This document shows, piece by piece, positions 11,838 to 20,280 of a stretch of 20,916 bases of DNA; position 1 is the first letter of the stretch, and the number at the start of each line of letters is the position of its first letter. Where the stretch lies: positions 16,144 to 37,059 of IMG/VR virus record IMGVR_UViG_3300033142_000712. One strand, given 5' to 3'. Source of the DNA: a virus. The translations under genes were made by a program, and so were the position numbers. The notes beneath the pieces were generated by a model, which saw only the letters and a program-made list of their open reading frames with translations, had not been told where the DNA came from and searched no databases.

Positions 11838-12701
11838 ATGGCAAATTTAGAAGAGTATTTCGCAAAAAATCCAACAACAATAAAAGATTTAATTGATGAC
11901 ATTGGTAAGTTTAAAGGTTTACCTCGCCCATATTTAGGCATGTCACAACTAGGTGAAGAGTGCTGGCGTAAGTTATGGTATTATTTTAGATGGTGTGCTT
12001 ATCAAGAATATGATGGTAGAGTACAAAGAATTTTTAATACTGGTCATAAAGCGGAAGCTGATATGATTAGAGATTTAGAAAGTATCGGAGTTAAGACTTG
12101 GGATACTTTAGATGCTCAAGCAGGATTTACTGCCGTGAGTGGTCATTGTCAAGGTCATGGTGATGGAGTTGCAAATAATATACCCGGAGCAGAAAAGACA
12201 GACCATTTATTAGAGTTCAAAACTAGCTCAGATAAATATTTTAAAGAGTTAGAAAAGAAAGGTTTAATGGCTAGTAAACCTACTCATCATGCGCAAATGG
12301 TTTTATACATGCATAAGAGTGAACCTAAACTTACTCGTGGTTTATACATGGTTTATAACAAAAACACATCTGCATATTATACTGAACGAGTAAAAGCAGA
12401 TAGCACATATGCAAAAGATTTACTAAGAAAAGCAGAAGATATAATCACGTCTGAAACTGTGAATGCATTCTCAAAAATTGGCAATGGCTCACCTTCATTC
12501 TTTAAATGTAGATTTTGCGATTATTCTGATTTATGTCATAATGATGCAATGCCTGTAAAAACCTGTAGAACTTGTACAAGCGTAAGTTTGCTTGATGATG
12601 GCAAATGGGGCTGCGGGATTCAGAATGATAAGATTTTAGATAACAAAGCACAAGCTGACGCTTGCCCAAATTATAACATGCTAGGTTGTTTTAATGGATA
12701 A
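11838..12701 (+). CDS. Cas4/RecB-like PD-(D/E)XK exonuclease with Fe-S cluster
   Basis: It is probably a DNA exonuclease that makes single strands for the Sak4/DUF669 system. The nuclease core is seen as His70 (NTGHKAE), GHGDG (106-110, Asp109), EFK (126-128) and the QMVLYM helix (Gln153 region). Cys42 (GEECWRK) with C224, C227 and C233 (CRFCDYSDLC) give the four-Cys arrangement of Cas4/AddB Fe-S nucleases. A second C-terminal Cys group (C243, C246, C259, C276) may hold zinc and is less usual. No cas genes or CRISPR repeats are nearby, so this is a phage recombination nuclease. AGGA precedes the ATG. Confidence 0.85.
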   Translation: MANLEEYFAKNPTTIKDLIDDIGKFKGLPRPYLGMSQLGEECWRKLWYYFRWCAYQEYDGRVQRIFNTGHKAEADMIRDLESIGVKTWDTLDAQAGFTAVSGHCQGHGDGVANNIPGAEKTDHLLEFKTSSDKYFKELEKKGLMASKPTHHAQMVLYMHKSEPKLTRGLYMVYNKNTSAYYTERVKADSTYAKDLLRKAEDIITSETVNAFSKIGNGSPSFFKCRFCDYSDLCHNDAMPVKTCRTCTSVSLLDDGKWGCGIQNDKILDNKAQADACPNYNMLGCFNG

Positions 12702-14346
12702 AGATTTAATGATTGTTGAGAAGCCGATTGAAGGTGAATTTATACCTGCCGGTTTTGAAGATAGATGGTATCAAGAAGAAGCAACTGTCGCTGCTCTTGA
12801 AGCTATTGAAGATAAAAACCGTCATCCTATAATCGCAGTTCCTACTGGTGGCGGCAAAACTCATATTATAGGAAAGATAATAAATCGCTACCTATACAGG
12901 AACCCGACTCGCGATATCGTAGTTCTAAGTCATGTAAAAGAAATCCTTGAGCAAGATTATGATGCTATTATAGAATATACAAATGAACCAGTCGGGCTTT
13001 ATTCTGCTATGCTTAATTCAAAAGAAATAGCAAGAGTAACTATCGCAGGAATTCAATCAGTATATAAAAGAGCAATAGAATTTGGTGACGTAGGTCTTAT
13101 CATTATTGATGAATGTCATTTAGTTACTGATGATAATGACGGAATGTATAGAACTTTTCTTGCTGAGTTTAATTGTAATTTTATTGGTTTGACAGCAACA
13201 CCATTTAGACCTCGTGGATATTTACATCTTGTTAAGAATGCTTTGTTTACAGATATATGTTACGATTTAACTTCATCTGCAAACTTTAGACGTCTTATTG
13301 ATGAAGGTTTTCTTTGCAAACTTTACTCTAAAGCTACACACCTTAAAATGGACGTCTCAGATATTAAAACTCAAGCTGGAGATTTTAATACTAAACAGAT
13401 GGTTAAGAAATTTAATACGGAAGAAGTAACAGAGATAGCTTTAGACGAAACTATTAAGATAGGAAACAATTATAAGAAATGGTTAATATTTGCCATATCA
13501 ATTGAGCACGCTGAGGCCATTAGGGACTATCTAAATGACGCAGGAATCAATACTGGTATAGTTCATTCAAAGATGAAAGAAACTGGCGAAGATAGGGATG
13601 AAATGCTTGACAGGTTTAGGACTCCATTTTATCGAGCTATGGTAAATGTAAATGTTCTAACAACAGGACTAGACATAAAGGAAATTGATTTAATAGTGAT
13701 GCTCAGACCTACTCAAAGCCCTGTTATCTATGCTCAGTCAGTAGGCAGGGGGTTGAGGGTGGCAGATGGTAAAGACCATTGCTTAGTCTTAGACTTTGCC
13801 GGAAATGTTGCTAGACACGGCCCTGTTGATGATATTCATATAAGACAGAAAGGCGAGAAAAAGAGTGGTGACCCAGTAACGAAAGAATGCCCTGCATGTA
13901 TGGCTATATGCCATCCAATATTAAAGATATGTGAAGCTTGTGGCCACGTATTTGAATTCAAAGTTAAGATAGCTCAAACAGCGTCAGAATTAGATATTCT
14001 AAAGAAGACAAAGAAAGGTTGGGTTAACGTTAACCTAATAACAATAAACAAACATAAGAAAATACATAAACCTGATTCTATAAGAATTGATTATATATGC
14101 GGACTTAGAAGATTCTCACAATGGGCTGCTATTAAATCTAATTCTGGGTATATGGCACGATCTGCAAAATATGTGTTATCAAAGTTTTATGACTTTCCCG
14201 AAGATTTTGAATTTACAGTTGAAAATATATTAGAAGTTAGAGACGATTTTAAAGTACCAAAAAGAATATACGTAGACCAAACTGAAAATTATCCTCAAGT
14301 TGAAGATATAGATTTTATAGGAGTAGAAAATGAAACCGAAGATTGA
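12694..14346 (+). CDS. SF2 DNA helicase, RadD/DEAD-like
   Basis: An ATP-dependent helicase or translocase of the type-III-restriction/RadD group. Motifs: Q-like RWYQEEA (24-30), Walker A PTGGGKTH (50-57), Ia IVVLSH (75-80), II DECH (139-142), III LTATPFR (166-172), IV/V region with IVHSKM (289-294) and TTGLDI (323-328), VI QSVGRGLR (348-355). A four-Cys zinc site follows (C399, C402, C413, C416, with C406 nearby), as in RadD. The last 120 residues look specific. RadD promotes strand exchange and branch migration, so a role in phage recombination or repair fits. It overlaps the nuclease gene by 8 bases, implying joint production. Confidence 0.88.
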   Translation: MDKDLMIVEKPIEGEFIPAGFEDRWYQEEATVAALEAIEDKNRHPIIAVPTGGGKTHIIGKIINRYLYRNPTRDIVVLSHVKEILEQDYDAIIEYTNEPVGLYSAMLNSKEIARVTIAGIQSVYKRAIEFGDVGLIIIDECHLVTDDNDGMYRTFLAEFNCNFIGLTATPFRPRGYLHLVKNALFTDICYDLTSSANFRRLIDEGFLCKLYSKATHLKMDVSDIKTQAGDFNTKQMVKKFNTEEVTEIALDETIKIGNNYKKWLIFAISIEHAEAIRDYLNDAGINTGIVHSKMKETGEDRDEMLDRFRTPFYRAMVNVNVLTTGLDIKEIDLIVMLRPTQSPVIYAQSVGRGLRVADGKDHCLVLDFAGNVARHGPVDDIHIRQKGEKKSGDPVTKECPACMAICHPILKICEACGHVFEFKVKIAQTASELDILKKTKKGWVNVNLITINKHKKIHKPDSIRIDYICGLRRFSQWAAIKSNSGYMARSAKYVLSKFYDFPEDFEFTVENILEVRDDFKVPKRIYVDQTENYPQVEDIDFIGVENETED

Positions 14347-14857
14347 AGTTAACGCAAATCAGATGCAATCAATTCAAGATTTGTTTAAGATTGGAATGTC
14401 TCGCGACATACCACAATTATTAAATATGAACGGTGGGTTTCAAATTAATGTTGGTGTCGGCACTTATAAAATTTTACATAATGCAGAGTCTATTGACTAT
14501 CCAGAATGGGACGCTAGAACAGACCATTTGCCTTATGAGTCTAGTTCAGTTGACGTTATTCATTGCTATCATTTTCTTGAACATATGGCAGACCCAGTAA
14601 GAGTTTTGTTAGAGTTTCAAAGAGTGTTAAAGGTTGGAGGCTACGTTAATATAGTTGTTCCATATTATAACTCACATTTACAAGCTAAATGTTTAGACCA
14701 TAAATCAATGTTTAATGAATCAACGTGGGATAACCTTTTCAACCAATATTCATATGATAACGGTTCTGGGGAATGGAGGTTAGAAGTACACACTACTTTT
14801 ATAATGGGCGTTGAAGAAAAGAATCTTGCGCTACTAACTCAATTGGTGAAGGTATGA
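14330..14857 (+). CDS. SAM-dependent methyltransferase-like protein (class I, type 11)
   Basis: It has a Rossmann-type methyltransferase shape: a motif I region INVGVGTYKIL (41-51), an acidic loop IDYPEWDAR, then LPYESSSVDVIHCYHFLEHM, where the FLEHM-type motif follows the strand. The helix with LLEFQRVLKVGGYVNIVVP (about 95-113) is the classic motif VI region. At 175 residues it is a minimal domain with no recognition domain, so its substrate is not visible. Similar proteins are common in phages. GGAG lies six bases before the ATG. The gene overlaps the helicase by 17 bases and the FAD-like gene by 4. Confidence 0.75.
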   Translation: MKPKIEVNANQMQSIQDLFKIGMSRDIPQLLNMNGGFQINVGVGTYKILHNAESIDYPEWDARTDHLPYESSSVDVIHCYHFLEHMADPVRVLLEFQRVLKVGGYVNIVVPYYNSHLQAKCLDHKSMFNESTWDNLFNQYSYDNGSGEWRLEVHTTFIMGVEEKNLALLTQLVKV

Positions 14858-15762
14858 AAATATTTGGAGGAGGTCTATCAGGTTTAATTGCAGGTATCGC
14901 TAATCCTAGAGCACAAATTTATGAACGCAGTAAATTTTCTGATGTCAAAGGTCATCAAGCGTTACTTAGATTTAGAACAATGGCAGTTAGCGATATGACT
15001 GGTATTAAGTTTAAGAAAGTAAAAGTAATTAAGTCTATTTGGTTTGAAGGTAAAGAATGCCAGCCATCGCCAAGATTAGTTGCTATGTATTCCAGAAAGA
15101 ATACAGGGCATTATGAGAACCGCTCTATAATGGATATAGACACAGTTGAGCGATATGTTGCTCCAGATAATTTCCATGAGTTGCTTGTTAAAGAATGCGA
15201 AGATAGAATATTTTATGAGTATGAAGTTGATGAAGCAAGTTATAAAACTGATGAAGATATAATCTCTACGCTACCATTATCTTTCAATGCAAAAATGCTA
15301 GGTTACAATTTTGATACCAGTAAGAATAAAAATATCATCTATGTAACAAGAATTACAATTCACGCTTGTGATATGTATACTACAGTTTATTATCCTGATG
15401 AAATGTTATCGGTTTATAGAGCATCTATTACAGGTCAAACTTTAATAATTGAGGGTAAAAGACTAATAGAAGATGATGATATAGTGACTGTATTCAACTC
15501 TCTTGGCCTTACTTTTGCATCATATGACATTGTATTAGATAACCATATTCAGCCAATGGGGAAGCTGTCAGGGGTTAATGACAGTGAGCGCAGAATGATG
15601 ATATATCAAATGAGCCATGACCATGCCGTATTCAGTCTTGGTAGATTTGCTTTACATAAAAACATTTTACTTGATGACGTGGCTAAAGATATTAGAGTTA
15701 TAAAATCTATGATGGCTGACGATTCTTATGGCATATCTACTATGGGAAGGGATTCATTATGA
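14854..15762 (+). CDS. FAD/NAD-binding Rossmann protein, UDP-galactopyranose-mutase-like
   Basis: The N-terminus has a dinucleotide-binding motif, FGGGLSGLIAG (4-14), and the middle has DIISTLPLS (135-143), the 'ST.P' motif of FAD-dependent amine oxidases and UDP-galactopyranose mutases. The C-terminal VFSLGRFALHKNILLDDV (259-276) resembles the conserved GRF.xWK region of phage mutase-like proteins. It is 302 residues, shorter than bacterial mutases (about 370-390). No capsule or sugar genes are near; instead it is locked into the replicase operon. A role in making or altering a nucleotide or glycan is possible but not shown. Confidence 0.65.
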   Translation: MKIFGGGLSGLIAGIANPRAQIYERSKFSDVKGHQALLRFRTMAVSDMTGIKFKKVKVIKSIWFEGKECQPSPRLVAMYSRKNTGHYENRSIMDIDTVERYVAPDNFHELLVKECEDRIFYEYEVDEASYKTDEDIISTLPLSFNAKMLGYNFDTSKNKNIIYVTRITIHACDMYTTVYYPDEMLSVYRASITGQTLIIEGKRLIEDDDIVTVFNSLGLTFASYDIVLDNHIQPMGKLSGVNDSERRMMIYQMSHDHAVFSLGRFALHKNILLDDVAKDIRVIKSMMADDSYGISTMGRDSL

Positions 15763-16199
15763 TAGTAGTTGTAGATTTAGAAAATACGATATCTGATGCT
15801 AGACATCGCATGTGGCTTTTAGAATATAATAAAGTTCCAGAAAAATATAAAAATAAAGAATACATTAAACAGTTTCAAGAAAGTTTTGTTGATGATGATA
15901 TAAACGTTAATGTAAAAATGTTTATTGATTCATTATCTAAGAAAGGTCACACAATCGTTATTCTTACTGCCAAACATGAAAGATATCGCAACATGGTAGC
16001 TGAGTGGTTAAGGAAATATGAAGTTAAGTTTGACGTTTTAATAATGAAGCAATCTGCAAGTGAAGAAGATTTAGAATTTAAAAGAAAATATATTGCACTT
16101 AACAGAGACGTTATTAGTTTTGCTCTTGATGACGTTGGTAGTATATGTGCAGTGTTTGGGGAATACGGCGTACCATGTTTGAGGATTGAACAAAAATGA
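15759..16199 (+). CDS. HAD-superfamily phosphatase-like protein, 146 aa
   Basis: It resembles the phage HAD group near polynucleotide 3'-phosphatases and nucleotidases. Motif I is VVDLENTISDARHRMW (4-19). The nucleophile Asp6 is present, but the usual second Asp is Glu8, and Gly is Asn (ENT for DGT). Motif II is VILTAK (Thr70), motif III is a Lys in FKRK (108-111) and motif IV is LDD (123-125). Activity is likely but altered by the Glu. Its ATGA overlaps link it to the FAD-like gene before and the exonuclease gene after. Substrate unknown; a 3'-phosphate end or a nucleotide is plausible. Confidence 0.75.
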   Translation: MIVVVDLENTISDARHRMWLLEYNKVPEKYKNKEYIKQFQESFVDDDINVNVKMFIDSLSKKGHTIVILTAKHERYRNMVAEWLRKYEVKFDVLIMKQSASEEDLEFKRKYIALNRDVISFALDDVGSICAVFGEYGVPCLRIEQK

Positions 16200-16741
16200 A
16201 AATAATTATAACTGATACTGAAACCACCGGTTTAACTAAACCTATACCAACTGATTCTCAATTTCAACCATTCTTAACAGAAATATATGCGTGTAAGATT
16301 GATGAAAATTTTCAGTTCATTGAAGAGTTTGAAACTCTTATAAAACCACCAATTCCAATATCTGCTGAGATAACTAAAATTACCGGCATATCTGATGAAA
16401 CATTGATTGGAGCGCCATCTTTTGCAGATGTATACCCTAGTCTATATGACTTCTTTCGAGGTACTGATATAGTAGTTGGTCAGAATATTAGTTTCGATAT
16501 AAGTGTAATCCATTATGAATTACTTCGTCATGATTGGGATAAGAAATTTTGCTACCCAAAAAGACAAGTATGTACAATTGAGGCAAGTTATCATTATGAA
16601 AACAAAAGATTAAACCTTGCAAAACTTCACGAGTATTTATTTGGTGAAGGTTTTGAAGATGCTCATAGAGCAAAATCTGATGTAATGGCAACTATAAGAT
16701 GTTTTATTGAATTAGTTAAGCGTGGAGATATTGTACTATAA
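16196..16741 (+). CDS. DnaQ-like 3'-5' exonuclease (DEDDh), proofreading subunit candidate
   Basis: Exo I has TDTETTG (6-12, Asp7 and Glu9). Exo II has QNISFD (96-101, Asp101). Exo III has HRAKSD (157-162, His157 and Asp162). All four acidic and His residues of the DEDDh class are present. At 181 residues it is a bare exonuclease domain, without the C-terminal tail that binds PolIII alpha in E. coli DnaQ. The gene overlaps the DnaE-family gene by one base (TAATG), so it very probably proofreads for that polymerase. Confidence 0.88.
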   Translation: MKIIITDTETTGLTKPIPTDSQFQPFLTEIYACKIDENFQFIEEFETLIKPPIPISAEITKITGISDETLIGAPSFADVYPSLYDFFRGTDIVVGQNISFDISVIHYELLRHDWDKKFCYPKRQVCTIEASYHYENKRLNLAKLHEYLFGEGFEDAHRAKSDVMATIRCFIELVKRGDIVL

Positions 16742-19557
16742 TGTATCATTTAACATTAAAATCGGAATATAGTTTTGGACAAACTTTTAGTTTCTTAAAA
16801 GAAATTCACGATGATTATTCTCATAATAATGTAATTGGTATTGCAGATACAAACACACTTGGTTTTTATAAACTTTATGAAATGTGTAAGAAGTCTGGTA
16901 AGAAAGCGATATATGGTTTGAGGGTATCTGTAGTAAAAAATGCATTAGAGAAAGTAAAACCTAGAGGTCAATTTGGTAAAGAATATATAATCATAGCGAA
17001 GAATTATTCTGGATTGCAAGAGATTTTTATGCTTTACAAAATACAATCAAGTGAATCTAATTTTTACTATAGAGGTAATATAAGCGTTACTGATATAGAT
17101 AATCTTAGTCAGAATGTATTCGTCATTTCTACAGACCCAATAGCTAACCGTCTAGATTATATTGGTGTAAACCATATGACAAGGCCAAAAGTATTAGCTT
17201 ACGATTACCCAAAATTATACATTGAAAATAATTATTTCTTAAAGAATGAAATGAGAAAAATCTACGAATTAATGGCAGGTAACAAAACAGATAATAAAAC
17301 GTTCCCACAACACGTTCTATACAGGGATGAGATTCGTGATTTTGGAACTGAATGCGTTGATAATCTTCAAGTGATTGTTGACGGATGTGAAGTTATAGAA
17401 CTTAAAAAAGCAGAAAATATTAGATATAAAGGTAAAGGTAATATCATAGATTTATGCAAAGAAGGTGCTGTTAGAAAAGATATAGATTTAAACGACCCAA
17501 TATACAAAGCAAGATTTGATAGAGAGATAAAGCTTTTAGCAGATAAAGACTACGGTGATTATTTATTAGTTGTTGCAGACTTAATAAAAGAATCTAAGAA
17601 ATTCTGTTTAGTTGGTGGAGGTCGTGGCTCAAGTGCTGGCTCATTAGTTTGTTATTTACTTGATATTACTGAGGTTGACCCTTTAGTACATGGATTGATA
17701 TTTGAGCGTTTTGTTGATATTAATAGATATGACCCGCCAGATGTTGATACAGATTTTCCAGACAAAGCAAGAAAGAAGGTTGTAAAATATCTTGAGAAAA
17801 CTTACGGAATAGATAATGTAAAAACTATTTCAACTATTTCAAAATATAAACCTAAAGTTACTATTGGCGAATTTGCTAAACATATGGAAATTCCAAAGTT
17901 TGAAACAGAAGCAGTAAAAGATGTAATCATTGAGAGGGCCGGTGGGGATGCAAGGGCATCATTCTGTTTAGAAGATACTTTGTTAGGAACGGATGTAGGC
18001 AAAGAGTTCATAGCAAAATATCCTCAAATGATTAATGTAAAATATGCAGAAGGTCATTCTAAACAGAAAGGTAAACATGCTGCCGGAGTAATTGTATGCA
18101 ATGAACCAATTGTAGAATATTGCGGAATAGATATGAGAGACGGAACTGCAATGCTTGATAAGAAAGATGCAGAGAAACTTAATCTATTAAAGATTGATGT
18201 ACTTGGACTAAGAACGTTATCAGTATTACAAGATTGTGCTAAAGCTATAGGAATGGATTATAGAGAATATTACAAGCTACCTTTAGATGACGAGAAAGCT
18301 TATAAAGTATTCAAGAATAAAAGACTTAACGGTATCTTTCAGTTTGAAGGTGAGGCAATGAAATCTATTAATGATTCTGCGCCTATGGAAAAATTTACTG
18401 ATATAGTTGCTGCTGGTGCATTAGGAAGGCCGGGAGCATTATCATCAGGTGGTACATCAAGATACGTCCAGCTAAGAAATGGAACTAGAGAGCCATTATA
18501 TTATTGCCCTGAACATAAGAAGCTAACAGAAGAAACATACGGTATTGTTATCTATCAAGAACAAATGATGTGGATATGCAAAAACGTTGCTGGCATGACT
18601 TGGGAAGATGTATCTGATTTGAGAAAAGCAGCGTCTAAATCTTTAGGCGAAGAGTTTTTTGATAAGTATAGAATTAAGTTCGTTGAAGGTGCATGTTCAC
18701 TTTCTGGTTATGATGAAGAAACAGCTAACAAAGCTTGGCTTGATATAAGTTCTATGGGGTCATATGCCTTTAACAAGTCTCATAGTGTGGTGTATGGTCA
18801 AATAAGTTACTGGTGTGCTTACATGAAGGCTCACCATCCGATAGAGTTTATAGCATCGATTCTTAACAATGCAAAAGATGATGATAGTTCATTAAAGATA
18901 CTTCGTGAATTTTATGAATCAGAAAATTTAATATTCAAACCAGTTGACCCTTGGAAATCAAAAACTAATTGGGAGATTGTTGACGGAACATTGCTAGGTG
19001 GTCTTACTAATATAAAAGGTATTGGAACTTCGAAAGCTTTGAATATTATAAGTATGAGAAATGGCAAGAAACCATTCACGCCAGCCATGAAAAATCATAT
19101 GAACTCTCCTAAAACCCCATTTGACATACTATATCCAGCTAAACACCACTGGGGGGAGCTATACAGAAACCCTATAAAATACGGGTTAAATTCTATTGAC
19201 TATATAAAAGATGTGGAATCGCCAAGAGATTATGCTATAATAGGTAAAATGATTCATGTGGATGATGTCGATGTTAATGATGTACAATCTATTGCTAAAA
19301 GGGGTGGTGAGGTATTGGACGGCCCAAATATGAAAGTTCATGTTAGACTAGAAGATGATACTGGCGTTATGATGTGTATTGTAAACAGATTTGTATATGA
19401 GCAATTATCACAAGATTTTCTTAGAGAGAAAGTTGGAGATACTTGGTTTTGCGTTATTGGCAAAGTAATGGCAGGTGCTAAAATATTATTTGTAAAAGAA
19501 GTGGCTAACCTGAATAGAGATATAGGGTTGAATGATTCCGAGGAGCAAAGAGAATGA
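16741..19557 (+). CDS. dnaE: DNA polymerase III alpha subunit, DnaE family
   Basis: The phage replicase. The N-terminal PHP-like domain has lost its metal ligands: HLTLKSEYS stands where HxHxxxS is usual, and IADTNTLG where TDHgn is usual. The palm is intact: VGGGRGSSAGSLV (291-303), PDVDTDF (333-339, catalytic Asp336 and Asp338), KHAAGV (445-450), KIDVLGL (484-490, Asp486), and the fingers segment FNKSHSVVYG. An OB domain near the C-terminus is followed by a short acidic tail. At 938 residues it is shorter than E. coli DnaE (1160) and lacks much of the C-terminal tail region. I see no clear clamp-binding motif. It is made together with the separate DnaQ-like exonuclease. Confidence 0.95.
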   Translation: MYHLTLKSEYSFGQTFSFLKEIHDDYSHNNVIGIADTNTLGFYKLYEMCKKSGKKAIYGLRVSVVKNALEKVKPRGQFGKEYIIIAKNYSGLQEIFMLYKIQSSESNFYYRGNISVTDIDNLSQNVFVISTDPIANRLDYIGVNHMTRPKVLAYDYPKLYIENNYFLKNEMRKIYELMAGNKTDNKTFPQHVLYRDEIRDFGTECVDNLQVIVDGCEVIELKKAENIRYKGKGNIIDLCKEGAVRKDIDLNDPIYKARFDREIKLLADKDYGDYLLVVADLIKESKKFCLVGGGRGSSAGSLVCYLLDITEVDPLVHGLIFERFVDINRYDPPDVDTDFPDKARKKVVKYLEKTYGIDNVKTISTISKYKPKVTIGEFAKHMEIPKFETEAVKDVIIERAGGDARASFCLEDTLLGTDVGKEFIAKYPQMINVKYAEGHSKQKGKHAAGVIVCNEPIVEYCGIDMRDGTAMLDKKDAEKLNLLKIDVLGLRTLSVLQDCAKAIGMDYREYYKLPLDDEKAYKVFKNKRLNGIFQFEGEAMKSINDSAPMEKFTDIVAAGALGRPGALSSGGTSRYVQLRNGTREPLYYCPEHKKLTEETYGIVIYQEQMMWICKNVAGMTWEDVSDLRKAASKSLGEEFFDKYRIKFVEGACSLSGYDEETANKAWLDISSMGSYAFNKSHSVVYGQISYWCAYMKAHHPIEFIASILNNAKDDDSSLKILREFYESENLIFKPVDPWKSKTNWEIVDGTLLGGLTNIKGIGTSKALNIISMRNGKKPFTPAMKNHMNSPKTPFDILYPAKHHWGELYRNPIKYGLNSIDYIKDVESPRDYAIIGKMIHVDDVDVNDVQSIAKRGGEVLDGPNMKVHVRLEDDTGVMMCIVNRFVYEQLSQDFLREKVGDTWFCVIGKVMAGAKILFVKEVANLNRDIGLNDSEEQRE

Positions 19558-19838
19558 AGCTTCCAGTAAATTATGATGAGCTTAGTATTACTGATAGACG
19601 GCTTGTTAGAGAAGAGTACATAAAAATGCAAGATGGTAGATGTCAATATTGCCAACAACCATTAAAATTTCCTATTCCAGAAAAAGCAAAAAGAAATAGG
19701 CCGATAAATAAAAATCTGTTTCCTAAAGGATTTTTCAAATGGCCTATACATTTACACCATGACCACAATACGGGAATGACAATAGGCGCAGTTCATAACT
19801 ATTGTAATGCTGTTCTATGGGAATATCATAACCAATAA
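19554..19838 (+). CDS. HNH endonuclease, recombination endonuclease VII-like, 94 aa
   Basis: It has a CQYC zinc pair (residues about 31-34) and the core LHHDHNTGMTIGAVHNYCN (68-86), with the HHDH and CN positions of the beta-beta-alpha-metal fold. Where many endonuclease VII-like proteins have CxxCN, this has HNYCN, so a His may replace one Cys in the zinc site. It could resolve branched DNA or nick phage DNA. AGGAG lies 8 bases before the ATG. The ATGA overlap with the polymerase suggests it is a fixed part of the operon rather than a free homing gene. Confidence 0.75.
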   Translation: MKLPVNYDELSITDRRLVREEYIKMQDGRCQYCQQPLKFPIPEKAKRNRPINKNLFPKGFFKWPIHLHHDHNTGMTIGAVHNYCNAVLWEYHNQ

Positions 19839-19850
19839 GGATTTAAAAGA

Positions 19851-20279
19851 ATGAGATTTGTTACAGTAAGCGGTATAGATAAGTCTGGAAAAACTTCTAT
19901 CATAGATGCATATATGAAAAGAACTAAATATAGAAATTATCTGGTTGATCGTGACCCAAGTAATTATATGGCTCTTAGTGATATTCAAGATAGAATACAG
20001 TCTATGGAACAAGTTGATGACTATATTGGATTTATGGAAGATTTTAAAAAAGGGGTTGACTTAGCGGTATTGCTAACTTGTGAACCTCAAGCATTAGAGA
20101 AAAGATTTAAATTAAATCACGAACCAGATTTGGTTGGAGATTTATCGTTTTTGGAACATCAAGCTATGATTAAACATTATTTTCATAGAGTAAAGTATCC
20201 AAATTCATTAGAAATTGATACTACCAATAAAACGGTAGAACAATGTGTAAATTTAATTGTAAATAAATTAGGAGAATAA
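19851..20279 (+). CDS. P-loop (deoxy)nucleoside monophosphate kinase, thymidylate-kinase-like
   Basis: Walker A is SGIDKSGKTS (7-16), as in thymidylate kinases. DRDPSNYMAL (33-42) matches a phage form of the nucleotide-binding loop, and a strand in VDLAVLLTCEP (69-79) follows. At 142 residues it is much shorter than cellular kinases (about 210) and has little room for a full LID; some phage dNMP kinases are compact too. GGA lies 10-12 bases before the ATG. The downstream ThyX gene makes dTMP, so phosphorylation of dTMP or a modified dNMP is the natural guess. Confidence 0.7.
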   Translation: MRFVTVSGIDKSGKTSIIDAYMKRTKYRNYLVDRDPSNYMALSDIQDRIQSMEQVDDYIGFMEDFKKGVDLAVLLTCEPQALEKRFKLNHEPDLVGDLSFLEHQAMIKHYFHRVKYPNSLEIDTTNKTVEQCVNLIVNKLGE

Positions 20280-20280
20280 A

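Noticed and set aside
11838-12701. Cas4-like gene as a sign of a CRISPR system
   Set aside because: No repeat-spacer array or other cas gene is present; phage Cas4-like nucleases commonly stand in recombination modules.
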